64,000 bases of DNA from Tupaia tana (Eukaryota; Chordata; Mammalia; Scandentia; Tupaiidae), in NCBI GenBank assembly GCA_026018925.1, contig JAKSZU010000008.1, positions 61,713,027 to 61,777,026 of the forward strand, given 5' to 3'. The position numbers and the translations under genes are program-made. A model generated the notes under the pieces. It saw only the letters and a program-made list of their open reading frames with translations, did no database searches and was not told the origin of the DNA. Below, piece by piece: positions 12,164 to 25,800 of the stretch (its first letter is position 1; each line of letters starts with the position of its first letter).

Positions 12164-13859
12164 GGATTACAGATGGTAAAATAGCGTGTTTTCCTATAAA
12201 AAAGGCAGGAGGCAGGAAAATAATTCTGGTTTGTCTTTTTGTTCAAGTAGAGAAGATGGGCTAATTGAAGATTTCTCATTTTATCCCACTTGTTTTTCAT
12301 AAAAGAATGTAAATGTCTCTCCTCATCTCCACTACCAACAGCCTGGTCATCACCTATCAATAGTTTGAGTTCTTCAGTTCTCCAGAGGACTTGGTCAGTT
12401 AGAGTGAATCAGACTCCATGATACAAAGTCATGAGAATGTAAGAGGAATGTGTGTTTTTAAGAGAATGTGAATTTCCCAGTGAGCATATTTTATTTCCAG
12501 GCATAAATATGCCTTTGCTTAAATAGCCACACAGTCCATGTTTCAAGACCACTATTCTTGCTGAGCAAACATGAAATGTCTATGTTTTTACAGAACCAGA
12601 TTTTTACTCAAACATTTCCTCTGAAACTTGCAGGACTATCAGTTGATGCATATTCCCAATATTAACCAGCTATCTCTGGGTCATACAAAGTCACAACATG
12701 CATTATCAAGTACCATCCAGTGTGAAATGCTAAACAGGGCTTCAGTTTGCTATTAGAGACTGCACATGCTTACAGATGTGTTAATACAATGACTCTATCA
12801 TCAGGCTCAGGTAGCTTAAAAAAAATAATAAGCAACATGAGCCGTGTAGGTCATCAAATATCACTTATTGTACCTTAATACCTCTCTAAAGAGACTCTTG
12901 GTACATAACATGATTCTTCCTTGGAATGGTTAATTCCTTTATTTTAGAATAGAACCATGGTATTTTTTTTTTAGTGGGATTCACTTAATTTACAAAAATC
13001 AAAGAGACTAAAAAAAATGCATTCTTTTATTTAAATGTGTATATAACACAAATAGACTAATGTAGTGTGTATTTTGCCTGATAGTGAAAGTGTGTACTTT
13101 TAAGTGGATGGAAGTCACAATGTAAGTAACTTAGACTTAAGTAACTCAACTCCCTAACACATTTGGTGCTATATAACTTGTTTAAAGGATAAACAGGGAA
13201 ATGGAACACAGAATATGACTCTTTATCCCGGGTTGACAACTTTTATAATAACTTAGGATCATCCTTTCTTCCTCTCATTTAGAAAGACGGGAATGCAGTC
13301 AATATCACATTATACAATATTAAGGATTATTATGAAAGGCATCCAGAATCGATGGTCCCATATCACATAGATACAGAAATACTGCATTTTTCACAACAAG
13401 CACTTATTACCTGAATAAAAGATTTTTTGCAATGAATCCAGTTTTAAAATCTCAATATTATTGATTAAAACTTCCAGTTTATTTGTATTGGTCTGATTTT
13501 ATTACTTTCCACTCAAAATTTAATCTGCTGCCTGATTTCCTTACTACTTCCCCCTCTATTCATGTATCTGTCTAATTATTCTATTACTTTAGAGTTTATT
13601 TCCTTTACTCTCCCTGCTATTCCTGCTTCACTCTTTCATAACACAACTGCAGAATCCAAACTCATTGTCTTACTATGATGATTGTCTCTGCTCTTTAAAA
13701 ACTTTGAAGGTAAGTTTTTACTATCTTGTTTATCACCCTCCCTGTCAAATTCTATCACCTAAAAGTGAGTTGCAAGACATATATCACATCTAGTCATTCA
13801 GTTATTCCTCCAGTAATCCATACGTATCCATTATGTAGAGTTTGGAAGATGGAGCAGGA

Positions 13860-14140
13860 GAGACGCAGGTAATTTCCTGCAGCAAAGCATGCACAACGTC
13901 AAAAGAGTAAGCCATGATATTGTCACAGAATTACTAGGATTTAGAGATGGCCAGAACATAAAGAACAACGGAGAAAATTGTGAAAGGTGAAATAGAGAAG
14001 GAAGCAAGTGCCAATGTATAGAGGTAAGATACAGAATTTGAACTTCATTCTGAGGATTTTATGGGTTCATTCCTGTGTTTTAACTAGTGGAATGGCGTGA
14101 TTGGTTTTGATTTTTGGAAAATTCTGGCTGCCTAATGAAG
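13860..14140 (+). mobile_element. Ancient interspersed repeat, family not assigned
   Basis: Blocks such as TTGAACTTCATTCTGAGGAT and TGGAATGGCGTGATTGGTTT recur in style at 28,020-28,520 and in many mammalian genomes. I cannot name the family securely. Confidence 0.4.
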
Positions 14141-14160
14141 ATTGCAGTGGGATCAATATT

Positions 14161-14324
14161 TTTCTTTTTTAGAATTATTTTATTTTTTATTTATTCATTC
14201 ATTTTTGTTTTTAATTTTACTAGAGAGAGAGAGAGAGAGAAAGCCACCAGGTCCAAGACTTGAACTGTAGTCAGGCATGTGGGAGTGTCCAGCACCCTAA
14301 CCACCACTCCATTTGCTGGTCCCC
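14161..14324 (-). mobile_element. tRNA-derived SINE, short type
   Basis: TTTATT-rich tail, GA run, then AAGCCACCAGGTCCAAGACT and the reversed head to GCTGGTCCCC. TSD CAGTGGGAT-ATATT is at about 14,146 and 14,326. Confidence 0.85.
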
Positions 14325-14987
14325 ACAGTGGGATAGATATTAAGTTCCTACAAAGTAATTTCATGTATTTTATCTTGCATAGTCAGAACTTCCTTAATTT
14401 CCCTCCTATATTTCTTTTTGTTCTCTTTGCTACATTAAATCCTGGAGCACATAACCTTGGATTTATATTCTACAAACCTAGATAAACCTAGATAAACTAT
14501 TTGTCTTCTGTTTTATAACTTGTAAATTCATGAATAAAATTCTTTTAATTTACTTCTTCCTCTGAATAGACAGGATAAAAATCAACCAAAGATGTGGACT
14601 ACCCCAACCAAATTTTTGTCTCTATAATTTACAATTTTAAGTGCTCTCAACATTAATTTTTCAACAAAAGTACAGAAACAAGAGAGTAAGAAATAAAAAA
14701 TTGTATAAAATGAATAAATGATCACAATATGATAAAAGCAGATTCAGAATTTGTCTTATAAGAAGATAGCTGTTTTGATGGTAATACATAGAGAAATCAA
14801 AGGAAAACTCCCTGTCCCAAAATATGTCTCCAGTGTTTCCTTTTGTACAGATTCTGCTACTATTTGTAAAGGTACCTTCATATTTATTTACCTTGAGAAT
14901 AGTAATTTTGAAATCTTTTGGAAATTTTATTATGGTTTTAAATATACTTATCTCGTCTTGTCCACTTAATTCTTGCTTATTTTTATT

Positions 14988-15025
14988 TGTCTTTTTTTTT
15001 ATTTGCTATAGGGAGCATGCACTTC

Positions 15026-15062
<37 letters not shown>

Positions 15063-15262
15063 AAGAGAGAGAGAGAAGAAATTCGGGGGGTCGGGGGGAT
15101 GACCACACTGCAGTCTCTTCTCCTCCATTCTCATCTCTGAATTTGGGGCACACATGTACATGCACCTAGAGTGTTTTTCAAGCCATCCGGCCCAAGAATT
15201 GAACTGGACAGTCATCCATGGGGTATCCATCCACCTTAACCACCATACCACTGACAGGCCTA
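14988..15262 (-). mobile_element. tRNA-derived SINE, older subtype with GA expansion
   Basis: GCTATAGGGAGCATGCACTT is followed by a GA/GAAA microsatellite (about 15,028-15,077), the CTTCTCCTCCATTCTC body and head GTATCCATCCACCTTAACCA. Confidence 0.82.
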
Positions 15263-15726
15263 TTCTAAATAGACCTTTTATTTCTTTCTTTCAAATAAAG
15301 CTTACGTTACTTTGATCGAAAATTGGTAATGTTCATATTGTACAACAACTAAAATAGTCATAGAAGAGAAAATGAAAAGATATTCTTCAATTCCATTACT
15401 AGAAAGTAATCACTGTAACTACTTGGGATGTGATCCTTGCCAATAGTTGTGTGCCTGTATTTGTAAATTTACACTCATGACCTATTTCCTATACATAAAG
15501 TCAGGCCTATAATACACACACCCCTTCTATAAAAGGACAAAACAGTACCTATGTACAGAGTGGTGAGAGTCACACAAACTAATGCCCTTAAAGTGTCGCC
15601 CCAGAACTTGGTATGTATTAACTCCTCAAAATATTGGTTATTATTTTTAGCACTGTAATTATTCAGATTTATAACCTACTTGTTCTTTCAACATCTTACG
15701 GGTATCTTCTCTTGTCCAAATATGAT

Positions 15727-15903
15727 TTTTTTAATAATCATTTTATTTCATTTATTATTATTTAATTTGCTGTAGGTAATGTGTGCTCACCAGAGAGAGA
15801 CAGAGAGTAAGAAAAGGAAAGTGAGAAAGCAAATCACCAGGTCCAGCTTGAACTGTGGTCAGCCATGTGGGAGTCTAGTGCCTTAACTATCAAGCCAACT
15901 GCA
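15727..15903 (-). mobile_element. tRNA-derived SINE, short type
   Basis: A/T tail, CTCACCAGAGAGAGACAGAG, TCACCAGGTCCAGCTTGAAC and the head to CAACTGCAGTC. Confidence 0.8.
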
Positions 15904-16991
15904 GTCTTGAGGTCACTAAAGACATGCCCTTTCTTTATCCTGAGTTAGAATGTCTACCAGTTTGGCCATTTATTGCTATGAGAGCTTGCACACCATTTTC
16001 TTATTCAAAGCTTATAGCTAATGCTTATCTTTCAGGTATTTTTAAGGATTAGATACCAGGCATGGAAGGTATCGTAGTAGGTACGAAATAAATAATAATA
16101 GTTATGATCTCCAATGTTTCTGCTATGATAGCTGTAATAAGTAGGTTTATATATATTGCTTTTTTCTTCTGTTGAGTTATTTCCTTGGGAATGATTCCAG
16201 ACATTGTATTACTGAGTCAAAGAATACAAAAATAGCTATGTTCTTTGTATTTACTCTCATTTTCCAGTAACTTTTAATCAGAAAAGAATATAATAAGCAA
16301 AGCATTTCATATATTTACATGAATATTCCTGTACCTGTTTTATCAGAGACCAGATCTATGCTCATCAGTGAAGAAAAGGTGACTCTGGGATAGATTTTAT
16401 TGCAAAAATTTCAAACCTTTGGGAATTGAACAGATGGTGCTAACTGATTTTACATTTGGGAGATCACCAGTCAGCCATGCTCAGTAACAGCTTTCAGAAA
16501 CATCTGGATTTAAACTTATAGCCCAAACATGACAGGGTAAGTAATATAGAGTTATAAAATAGCTTCATGCCTAGATTCTCAAAAATTTGATTCACTGAGA
16601 TTTTCACAATCTTTAAATGGTCAGAAAAAAAAATCACAAACCATGTAAACATTAAGTCACATAAACTAGCACAGTACATCATTCTGGTATTAAGGCATTT
16701 TCCTCTACTTGGAGCTTAGGTGGTCTCTGAGGCTTTTTTTCAAATACTATTTTGAAAGTAGAAAAATAAGAATTTTACTTAAAGGAGCACACAGATATAT
16801 TCAGCCTTCAAGTTATATGTATTGAATCTTACTAAATTCATGTGAAACCGAAATAGTTAACCCATTAAGAAGAGAGAAAGACAGTAAATGTATTAGCCTA
16901 ACAACCAGCACTTAAGACATTCTATTCATATTATAATCCTTACTAGAATGCAAGTTTCTGGTAAGCAGATATGCCTTATGCACTGTTCTTT

Positions 16992-17265
16992 TTTTTTTTT
17001 TTTTTTTTTTTTGAGAGGATTTTGCTATAGGGCACGTGCGCTCGCCAGACAGACAGAGAGAGACAGAGAGACAGAAAGCGAGAAATTACCCCCAAGGGGG
17101 GATGGTCATGCCACAATCCCTTTTCCTCCATTCTCCTCTCAGAATCTTGGGCACGCACGCACACGCGCCCAGCGTGAGTTTTAACCCACCGGGTCCGGGA
17201 CACGAACCGCGGTCGACTACGTGGGAGTCCAGCGACATAGCCATTACGCTAACTGCTGGTTCCCT
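16992..17265 (-). mobile_element. tRNA-derived SINE, young long type
   Basis: It is CpG-rich and well preserved (CACGTGCGCTCGCCAGACAG; CACGAACCGCGGTCGACTAC). TSD TGCAC-GTTCTTT is at about 16,979 and 17,266. Confidence 0.92.
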
Positions 17266-18056
17266 GCACCGTTCTTTCATAGCTAGTTTAGTGATAGGCA
17301 CCATGGTAAGCCCTGTGTGTATGCCTAAGTAAATGATAATTATCCAGTCACTACTGTTGATTTTCTGTATTACTTCCTAAACTTAGCAGCTTGTAATAAC
17401 AGAGTCTATGGATCAGTATTTCAGACAACAGAGGGGATATTCTGGATGTTCATGATATCTCAGGACTTAACTCCAAGTCTGGAGGAATCTCAGTGAGGGG
17501 GGGCTAGAATTCTGTGAAGGCTCATTTACTCACATGTCTAGAGCCTGATCTAGGAAGGCTCAAACACGGGGATTTGCTAGCCAGAGTATCCACGCATGGC
17601 CTCTCCATGTGTCTACTTCCTCAACTTGGCGACCTCAGGATAAATGGTCTTTGAACACAGAAATCTAGGGCTTGAAGTACGTGTGTTGTAGTGAACAAGA
17701 TGGAAACCGAGTTTTATTACTCAGTCATGTTCAAGGGGAAGGGAATTCTTCATGTGAGGGTGGCTCATGAAACAGGTGGTGCTGTTGTGATCATTTATCC
17801 TCTAGTCCTGTTCTTCATCTACTTCACCTATACTCTTTCCATCTCATTAAAAACAAACAAAAACCAAAACAAAACCACTATATTTTATTTACATAGTGTT
17901 AGTATTTAGACATGCTAGAGTATTAAAATTTTGTTCCTAAACTTTAAAACTGTATATAGCTTTTCAAACTATACCTTTCTCAAAGACTATAATACAACTC
18001 TACTGAGAAAACAGGTAAGACATGTGTATATTCCTTATTAGAAAAAAAAAAAAATC

Positions 18057-18299
18057 ACGGGGCCAACAGGTGGCATAAGGTGGCCAACTGTAGTTCGTGT
18101 CCCAGACCGGCAGCTTAAAAATCACACTGGGTGCATTGTTTGTGCATGCTCAAAATCCTGAGAGGAAAAGGGATTGCAACATGGCCACATACCCGCACCA
18201 CCACCACCCCCTCCCAAGGGGTGATTTCTTGCTTTCTCTCTCACTGTCTCTGCCAAGCAAGCACAGGAACCCTATGACAAAAATCATAAAAAAAAAAGA
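18057..18299 (+). mobile_element. tRNA-derived SINE with deleted head segment
   Basis: GGGGCCAACAGGTGGCATAA runs directly into GGTGGCCAACTGTAGTTCGT, so part of the tRNA-like head is lost. The body and the ACCACCACCACCCCC block remain. Confidence 0.82.
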
Positions 18300-18590
18300 G
18301 ACCATTTTGCCATGGAGTTCTCAAATACTCAGTAATCAGAAAAAGAGTAAACATGCATCAATTTTTAAAACGGAATATTTTGTATATCTCCAGAAAAGAC
18401 ATTCTCAAAATATTTGGTGAACTATCTGAGAATTAAAAAAATTTAAATATACCTATGTAGAATTTATTTAATTTTTTAGTTCTCTCTAATATGTTTTTGC
18501 TTTTGATCTTCAAAATTAAATCCAATGGAAGATATTAATATTTTGAAATAATAAAATGGCTCTCTCTGTGCAGATAGCACACCTGCAAAC

Positions 18591-18876
18591 ATGGCGAATG
18601 GCCCTAAAACCCGCTGGACTTCCTGTAAGAAGTTCAAAAAGGGCAAGGATTCTCTGTGTGCTCAGGGAAAGCAGCATTATGACAGGAAGTAGAGTGGTCT
18701 TGGTGGACAGACCAAGGCTCATTTTCCAGAAAAAGGCAACAACTCCATAGAAGGTTATGCTGAAGCTTGAATGTGTTGAGCCCAACTGCAGATCTAAGAG
18801 AATGCCAGTTCTTAAGAGATGCAAGCATTTTGATTTGGAAGAAGATAATAGAAAGGGTCAAGTGATCCAATTCTAA
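18591..18876 (+). pseudogene. RPL36A: Processed pseudogene of ribosomal protein L36A (eL42)
   Basis: The region aligns end to end with the coding sequence of the large-subunit ribosomal protein eL42. It starts ATGGCGAATGGCCCTAAAAC ([14 protein letters not shown] against the family N-terminus), passes through [12 protein letters not shown], and ends GQVIQF followed by TAA at 18,874. A stop (TAG) interrupts it after YDRK. A frame change follows the GGQTKAHF-like segment, and several more stops lie beyond. No introns are present, and 3' UTR-like sequence (GAC-AATAA region, to about 18,916) follows, so it is a retrocopy. The poly(A) tail is no longer obvious, which suggests an old insertion. RPL36A and RPL36AL cannot be told apart with confidence. 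Confidence 0.88.
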
Positions 18877-19439
18877 GCTTCATTTATTTTATCATAAAGA
18901 CAATAACTTCTTGAGGTGAATGTTTACCTCATGTGATTACAGTTGGTCTGTCTGCAAGGGAACAGTCAGTAAAATTCCCCTTTGTGGGGAATTTTGATTC
19001 ATGGAGAGAAAAAAAAAGAGCATATATATAGGGATAATTTATGCTTAGCATAATTTATTTTCTTAGTGACCTTTTCCTTTGCAAAATGCACAAGTTTGAT
19101 TTGTGAACTCAAAGTACGTAAGCTTTAGTTCCATATGAAACATGGTCAGAAGTAAAAATGTCTCTTACTCTCTGACATGGAGATTTTTATAGCTCCTGTG
19201 TATATTCAGTACTCAGCAGGAGTTTTCTTTGTTGAAGGCTGAGCATGGGATTTTCACTTCTATTGTCAGCTTCAATCATTTATTTGAACCAAGATCTCCT
19301 CAGTTCACTAATTTATCTTGGCTATCAATACAAGATACCAATACTTTCACTTTCAGAAGTGTTTATGTTCTGTTTTTCTTGCTGAACATAAACTTGAGAT
19401 AAACACGGTTTTGCCATAATGCTATCCCCCTTTATCAAC

Positions 19440-19570
19440 CTCCCTAATGGGATTACAGGTGCATCACAGTGAATAGCCTTTAGGTTGGACCAGGAATTGA
19501 ACTCAGGCCTCCTACGTGGTCCTAGCCTGTGGAAAACAGGACAGCATCACAGTGGCATGTGCTATTGAAC
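19440..19570 (-). mobile_element. Possible old tRNA-like SINE
   Basis: CAGGAATTGAACTCAGGCCT resembles a reversed B box, but no matching body or TSD was found. Confidence 0.3.
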
Positions 19571-20214
19571 CTGCATCCAATGATTTTTCTTATAAACTGA
19601 AACACTTAAAAAAAACCAAATACATATGGCATTTGTTTTTTTTTTAAGGCAATAAATGGTGACTCTCAAAATACTACACATGAACAGTATCCTAATTCAT
19701 TAATGTTCAAAATATTAAACAATCTCCTCTATTAAATATATCTTAACTCTACTTAGCTGAAAGAAATATAACTTAGTACTATAATGTAGTATTTCTTAGT
19801 AAAAATGCAGATAAGCTCATTTAAAGTATTATCTTTATTTGCATATTTATATCAGGATAACCCTGACTGAAACAATTTGTCTGAGAAACTCATTTATGCA
19901 TTTGAAAACAAAGTATAAATAACAATGAATTATTTGTCTTTGACATATTTGTGAAATTAAAAAAAAAGTACTGGAGCAGAAATGATGCTTAAAAAGCAAT
20001 TCTCCTAAGATTAGTAGCCTTCTTACAACAATTTGTACATATGTATAGTAAATTATTCTGACTAACAAAGGAGCCTGTTTATCACGAGTATATTCTCCAA
20101 ACATTTCTACAAAGGCTTCATTCATTAGAACCTCTTCCAGCCCCCCACCACTCAGAATTTTTTTTAATTTATGAAAGAGGCAAAAACTAAGGAAGGTCTT
20201 TACATTTAACAACT

Positions 20215-20345
20215 CAGAAAGTCTGGGTTCAAATTCTACTTCTGACTGAAAGTAAATGTTCCCTTTTAAAATATTTTGCTTTCATTAGCCCTTAGTTTCT
20301 TTATCTATAAAATTAGTTTATTATTACCTACTATTTATAAAATGT
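20215..20345 (+). mobile_element. MIR fragment
   Basis: GTCTGGGTTCAAATTCTACT then CCCTTAGTTTCTTTATCTAT. Confidence 0.65.
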
Positions 20346-21894
20346 ATATATTTATCTATTCATTTATGATACTGTTTACCAAGGGAGATTAATTAATAAC
20401 CTAATTATAACTAAACATTTGCATTAAAATAGTCATTTCAATACTTGCTTTGGTGACAGAACATGCACTATTCATTGCCCTCTTTGTAGATCTATGATTT
20501 ATTTTACCCACAGGCAGGAAATGCGACTGTTATATGAATAAAATAAATCTTATCAGTATCTTGTGTCCCGTAAGGAACAAGCTGCTCAATTAAACCTAAG
20601 TCAATTCCTAGCTTCCATGAATGTGTAGTTGTCACATTGCCAGCTATCTCTTGAGAGGAGATGAAAAGTAACACAAGCCATAGCTGGAAGAAGAAAAACA
20701 CAGTCAAAAAGGAAACTTGACACTGAGAAAATTGTGCTTCACTTAAGAGTGAGCCACAGATCAGGCAAGAAGCTCTGTTATTCAATATTAGCACTAGACT
20801 CCTTCAGTCTGCTTCACTGAATTAGTAGTCTCCCCCAAGTAGCTTGGGCACAACATGATACACTTACATCCTATAGGTATCTACCAGGCACCTACCACGT
20901 CAACTTGCCAAACAGTTAGCGGATAGCACTGTTTTCTAAAATGTGTTAGTTTCTCCCACCAAGGGAAGGTGGGGGAAAAATCATAGTTGAATTCTGTTTT
21001 GTCCTTTTTTTTCTCCTTGGGAATAATCCATGAAGAAGAATGGACAGAGGGAAGTGAAGGTAGTCTGGAGTCTCCCCCTTTCATGTGGTTAGTCTTCATC
21101 AGCTATGGAAGGAGAAACCCTCAAAGCCCAGACTTGAGTCATCAGACCTCCAAGATCAGAAAGAGAGGATGAGCCATTACAATTGCCTGCAAGTAGCAGT
21201 GTTCTTGGCCTTGAACCAAATACCAGAAATATTTTAATTAATAGAGACAGTGATAAATAAAATAGGAAGTGAGATAAGAGGTTATTGCCTGAGAAAACAA
21301 GGCTTTTCTTCTCATTTTTACAACTCTCTGAATGACCCACCAAAGAAAGTGCATGCAAATAATATTTTAAGTTCCAGAATGTGCTTTTGCTTTTCCAAGC
21401 AGGATTGCCTACAGACAAATCTAAGAGGGAGGTCATTAAATTGAATGGGAGATATTTAGAATAGGCAGCTTCACCCCATGTAAAGCAATTGTAAGCCTTT
21501 CTTTGTGTTTTAGAAGTTTTTAGATAAATAGTCAGATTCAATTAAGCTCTATAACTTCAAGAAGTGGTGCTTCTATGGAGATAGGCGGGAGGGACTACAG
21601 ATGCGGGATTCTACGGTCTGTTAACAGACCTGTGGGAGGGCAGAGAGAATTGGGCTATTGTGCTTCGATCAGCAGCATAACCTTCGCCACAGTCAATTTA
21701 ACCACGGGGCTTTGGAGTTGGGATGAGGACAAATGGTTGTCTAAAACAGGACTCGAGAAAGGGGCAACTCATTTAGTATGAAAGAATTAAGGTTTTAGAC
21801 ACAAAGACTACTATAGGAAAGTTTTTAAATACAGACTTAAGGTTTGAGGGTTGACAAGAGGAGACATGATAAAAGTGGCTGTGGCTAATCCCAC

Positions 21895-22130
21895 AGTTGG
21901 TGAAGCACAGGTCATGGAGCCAGGCTGCCCGGGTGTGGGTGCTGGCCCTGACACTTAGCCAGCGTGTAACCCTGGGCGAGTTATTCCTCTCTTTGTGCCT
22001 CAGTTTGCTCATTTGCCATATGAGACAATTGTAATATTATCTACAACATATCGGCTTTAGAGAGTATTCAGTGAACTTGCACATGTGAAGTTCTTGCAAA
22101 GTGCCTGACAGTGATGAAACTGCTCAACAC
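21895..22130 (+). mobile_element. MIR SINE
   Basis: CATGGAGCCAGGCTGCCCGG, GTAACCCTGGGCGAGTTATT, GTGCCTCAGTTTGCTCATTT and GCAAAGTGCCTGACAG form a nearly complete MIR. Confidence 0.88.
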
Positions 22131-22189
22131 CTAACACTGCTTTCCCCTAATATTTACTTAGTATTTACTATATGATAGAATGTATAAAA

Positions 22190-22345
22190 GTAACTAACTT
22201 GAATTATGCATATATTTCCTATGGTATAGATACACTTATCATCTCAATTTTACCTATAGTGAAACGAAGGCACAGAGAAGTTGAAGAACTTGCCCAAGAT
22301 CACACAGCAAGTAAGTGGTACAGTCAGGATTCAAATCCAGGCAGT
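22190..22345 (-). mobile_element. MIR fragment
   Basis: GAAGTTGAAGAACTTGCCCA, GATCACACAGCAAGTAAGTG and GGATTCAAATCCAGGCAGTC are a reversed MIR. Confidence 0.85.
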
Positions 22346-23029
22346 CTGCATCTAGGAACAACACGCCACATCTCTGGATTGTACTGACTTTATATTTGCC
22401 ATAGAAAAAGGTAGATACAAACAATGTATTTATTTTCATTTCTGCCTATTTTGGTGGGTTTAGTCTTCCCAACAATAGGGGCTATAGCAGAATCCTTCCT
22501 GCCTCCCAGTCCTTTGTACACCACCTTGTTTGCCATGTGTATTTGATTGGCTAACTGGCTATCCAGCTGCCTGTCCTTTGTCAATGGCAAGTGCTAAGCT
22601 CCATGACTTCCGCCTGCAGCCTAAAATCCCATGACAGAAATCATTGCTGTCCTTCCTGGAGCAATCCACCCCATACTGCTACAATCATGTGACCCCTCAT
22701 GGAGCCCCACACTAATCTCAATAAAGGGACTGTCATTGGTCTCCCTGCACATTCACTTTCTCCCATATTCATCCTCTTTCCAGCATTCCCACTCCGTGGA
22801 CAGCATGTGGAAATCACATGGAACTTTCTTAGAAACAATAACAGAGGAGAGAAGAGAAGTGAAAAGAAGAGATTAGCTTGGGAGGTCCCTTTGTCTTTGC
22901 AGTTCTGAGGACTTACTCGCTGCCTCTGCTTTCCTGGTTTTTGAGGCTCAGAAGTCTCTAAAGTGCATAGAGAGCAAATCAGGGTTGGAAAAAGACAAGT
23001 TACAGGAAAGCCAAAAAAAAGTTAAAACT

Positions 23030-23217
23030 TTATTTTTTAAAGAATTATTTATTTATTTTTATTTATTATCATTATTTTAAAATTTTGCTGTAGGGTACAT
23101 GTGCTCACCAGAGAAAGAGAGAGAGAGTGAGAAAGCAAGCCATCAGGTTTGTTGCTCGAACCATGGTTAGCCATGCTGGGGTCCAGTGCCTAAACCACCA
23201 CACCACCTACTGGCCCT
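23030..23217 (-). mobile_element. tRNA-derived SINE, short type
   Basis: The A/T tail and GAGAGAGTGAGAAAGCAAGC are followed at once by the reversed B-box region and head ending ACTGGCCC. TSD AA(A/G)CTTTA-TTT is at about 23,025 and 23,220. Confidence 0.83.
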
Positions 23218-23788
23218 TAGAACTTTAATTTCTAAAACAATAGTAAAGTTAATAATAAAGTCATGTAAGAGCTGACATTGGAGCTGTGCATTATTCATCT
23301 ACTGAAGAAAGAGAGAAGGCTCCTTAGAGCTAATAGAATGAACAGCATTGCCTTCACTTGGTCATCCTCTTTGGGCATATTATGATGTAGCACGATTTAG
23401 GAGTGTTTGAGAAAGTAGCTTCATAAACTACCTTTACAACATGGACAAGTGTCTTAAAAGAACAATAAAATATTACCACATACGGAAAAGAAAATAGCAG
23501 GTCTGAGATTTCTATTCCTGATAAATGTCATATAGTAAAAGTAAAAATCAAGATTAGCTAAGTAAATCTAATATACCAGAAGGAACATTTTGAAAATAAA
23601 GTGAATATTGTAACTTTCATTATTGAGCAATCATCAAACACTACATGTTCCTAAATTAAAAACAGATAAATATAAATTATAATAGATTTGGGCAACTTAG
23701 GAATTAGACAAATTAGACTTGCCACTAATGAACAAATAATGTCTATTATTAACAAATCTGGTCGTATTAAATGTAGGTGGTTCTCAAC

Positions 23789-24044
23789 ACTATTTTTTTT
23801 TAGAGAGATTTTTGCTATAGGGCATGTCTACTTGCTGGAGAGACAGAGTGAGATAGAGAGACAGAAAGCAAGAAATCCATGTGGTAGCCATGCCACATTC
23901 CCTTCTCCTCCATTCTCCTCTTGGATTTTGGACACATATGCACATACATCCGGCATGAGTTTTAAGCCGCCAGGTCTGGAATTCAAACAGCGGTTGACTA
24001 CATGTGAGTCCAGCAACGTGATCATTATACCATCCGCTGGTCCT
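23789..24044 (-). mobile_element. tRNA-derived SINE, long type
   Basis: GAGAGATTTTTGCTATAGGG, long-type body, head to CCGCTGGTCC. The short duplicated TCAACACT is at about 23,784 and 24,049. Confidence 0.85.
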
Positions 24045-24677
24045 GGCCTTCAACACTTAGAGCATATAGAATACCTGACACTTTATAATTTACACATTGA
24101 TACCCTTAAAATGCTCTATATACAGTAGACTTGGACATCTGTAGACATCTGTATGTCATCTTGCCAATAGATATTCAAAATAGCAAGTGGTTTCTTTCTG
24201 CCCACCAGTAGACTGGTTTGAGCAGCTTCACCTTCCTTATATTTGATTATTTGAATGTTTATTGCAGCCATTTTGAAACTACATTCCTTTCAACATATAG
24301 GGATAAGTAAAAAATGCCTCTGGGAAAGATGCAGAAAAGAGCGTATGGGTTTCAACTTCTGCCTAATTGCTTAAATATCAAGCTCCATTGATAATAATTA
24401 TTTAAAATTTATTAGTTTATTCATACAAAACTACCAAGCCTTTATTATGGGCCTCTTTAAGTTATTAAATGTTCAATTTATTCAATAAATATTAAGACAA
24501 CTGTCATCTGATAGCTCTGTTCTTATTATTTAAAAACTGAGTAAAATAGAAAAATAAAGAAAAGATCAGTGACAGTAGAAATAAGGTTATACTTCTCACC
24601 CATTATATCTGTGTTATTAAAATAAGATGGATACCATGACCTGCTGGGTACAGCTGACCTTGAACTGTCATTAAATA

Positions 24678-25003
24678 CAGATTGAGCATCGCTTATTCAA
24701 AATGTTTGGATCCAGAACTGTTTAAGATTTGGATATTTTTGGTTTGGGGAATATTTACATTGATTTAATGAGACATCTTGGGGATAGGATGCCACAAATT
24801 CATGTTTCATATATGCTTTATGCAAATAGCTTGAAAGCAATTTTTTAAAAATATTTTTGTATTGCAGCATTTTGACTGCGATACAGCACATGAGATCAGA
24901 TATGAAATTTTCTACTATGAAATCTTTTGGCACTCCAGAGTTTTGGATTTTGGAACATTTTGCATTTCGAATTTTCACATTAAGCATGCTCAATCTATAC
25001 TCA
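24678..25003 (+). mobile_element. Tigger-like DNA transposon fragment
   Basis: ACAGATTGAGCATCGCTTAT at the left is matched by reversed AAGCATGCTCAATCTATAC at the right. Internal GATTTGGATATTTTTGG and AATGAGACATCTTGGGGAT match a common mammalian Tigger/MER consensus. Confidence 0.75.
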
Positions 25004-25135
25004 TTTCATTTTAATCTAGTCAAGTATAAACTAACAATGAAGACAAGAATGGTGTTAAAATGTTTTTACAAAATCTAGTGATTGCCTTTAAGGCTTTAGA
25101 GAGGAAATATAATTTGTGATTTTAAAATATTTAGT

Positions 25136-25318
25136 GGGAGACTGACAGGTGGTATGGTGGTTAAGGGCGCTGGACTCCCACATGACCGACCATGGTTCAA
25201 GTCCTGTACCTAGCGAACTGCTTTCTCACTTTCTTTCTCTCTCTCTCTCCATCTCTTTCTTGCTCTGTCCCTGTCTGGTCAAATTAAAATAAATAAAGTA
25301 AATAAAGTTAAGTAAAAT
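25136..25318 (+). mobile_element. tRNA-derived SINE, short type
   Basis: Head GACTGACAGGTGGTATGGTG, B box GGTTCAAGTCC, then a CT-rich tract and AATAAA-rich tail with no central body. Confidence 0.85.
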
Positions 25319-25551
25319 AATTCTTTTAAAATATTATTGTTTCTCTAAGACTGGAAAATCTTCAGTAATGTTTAGGACCTAGTATTATCATTTAACTTGT
25401 TCAGTTTTCAGAAACAAAATCAAGTCTGCCTATAAAATGTGTCCCCTCTGAATGAGTTCAGTGATACAGGTCACTAACCTTGAAAATACACCCTCTTCCG
25501 CAATTGCTATCAGCTATTTTGTAGAGGTTTATAGTAACTTTATGATACAAT

Positions 25552-25800
25552 TTTTTTTTAGAGGTTTTTGATATAGGGTATGTGTGCTTGTCAAACAGAA
25601 AGAGACAGAAAGACAGAAAGTGAGAAATCACCCCCTAGGGGGGATGGCCACTCCAAATCCCTTCTCTTCCATTATCCTTTCGGGATCCTGGGCATGCACA
25701 TGCGCCCGGCGTGAGTTTTAAGCCACTGGGTCCGGGACTCAAACCACAGTCGACTACATGGGACTCCAGCAACATAGCCATTATGCTAACTGCTGGTCCT
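25552..25800 (-). mobile_element. tRNA-derived SINE, long type
   Basis: AGAGGTTTTTGATATAGGG, CACCCCCTAGGGGGGATGGC, the body, and head to ACTGCTGGTCC. Confidence 0.88.

Noticed and set aside
18971..18995. Short inverted repeat AAAATTCCCC/GGGGAATTTT
   Set aside because: Ten-base arms alone in A/T-rich sequence. No supporting context for a terminator or regulatory hairpin in a mammalian intron.
21089..21541. 150-residue minus-strand frame
   Set aside because: No recognisable domain, no conservation clue, and it lies within intronic sequence.
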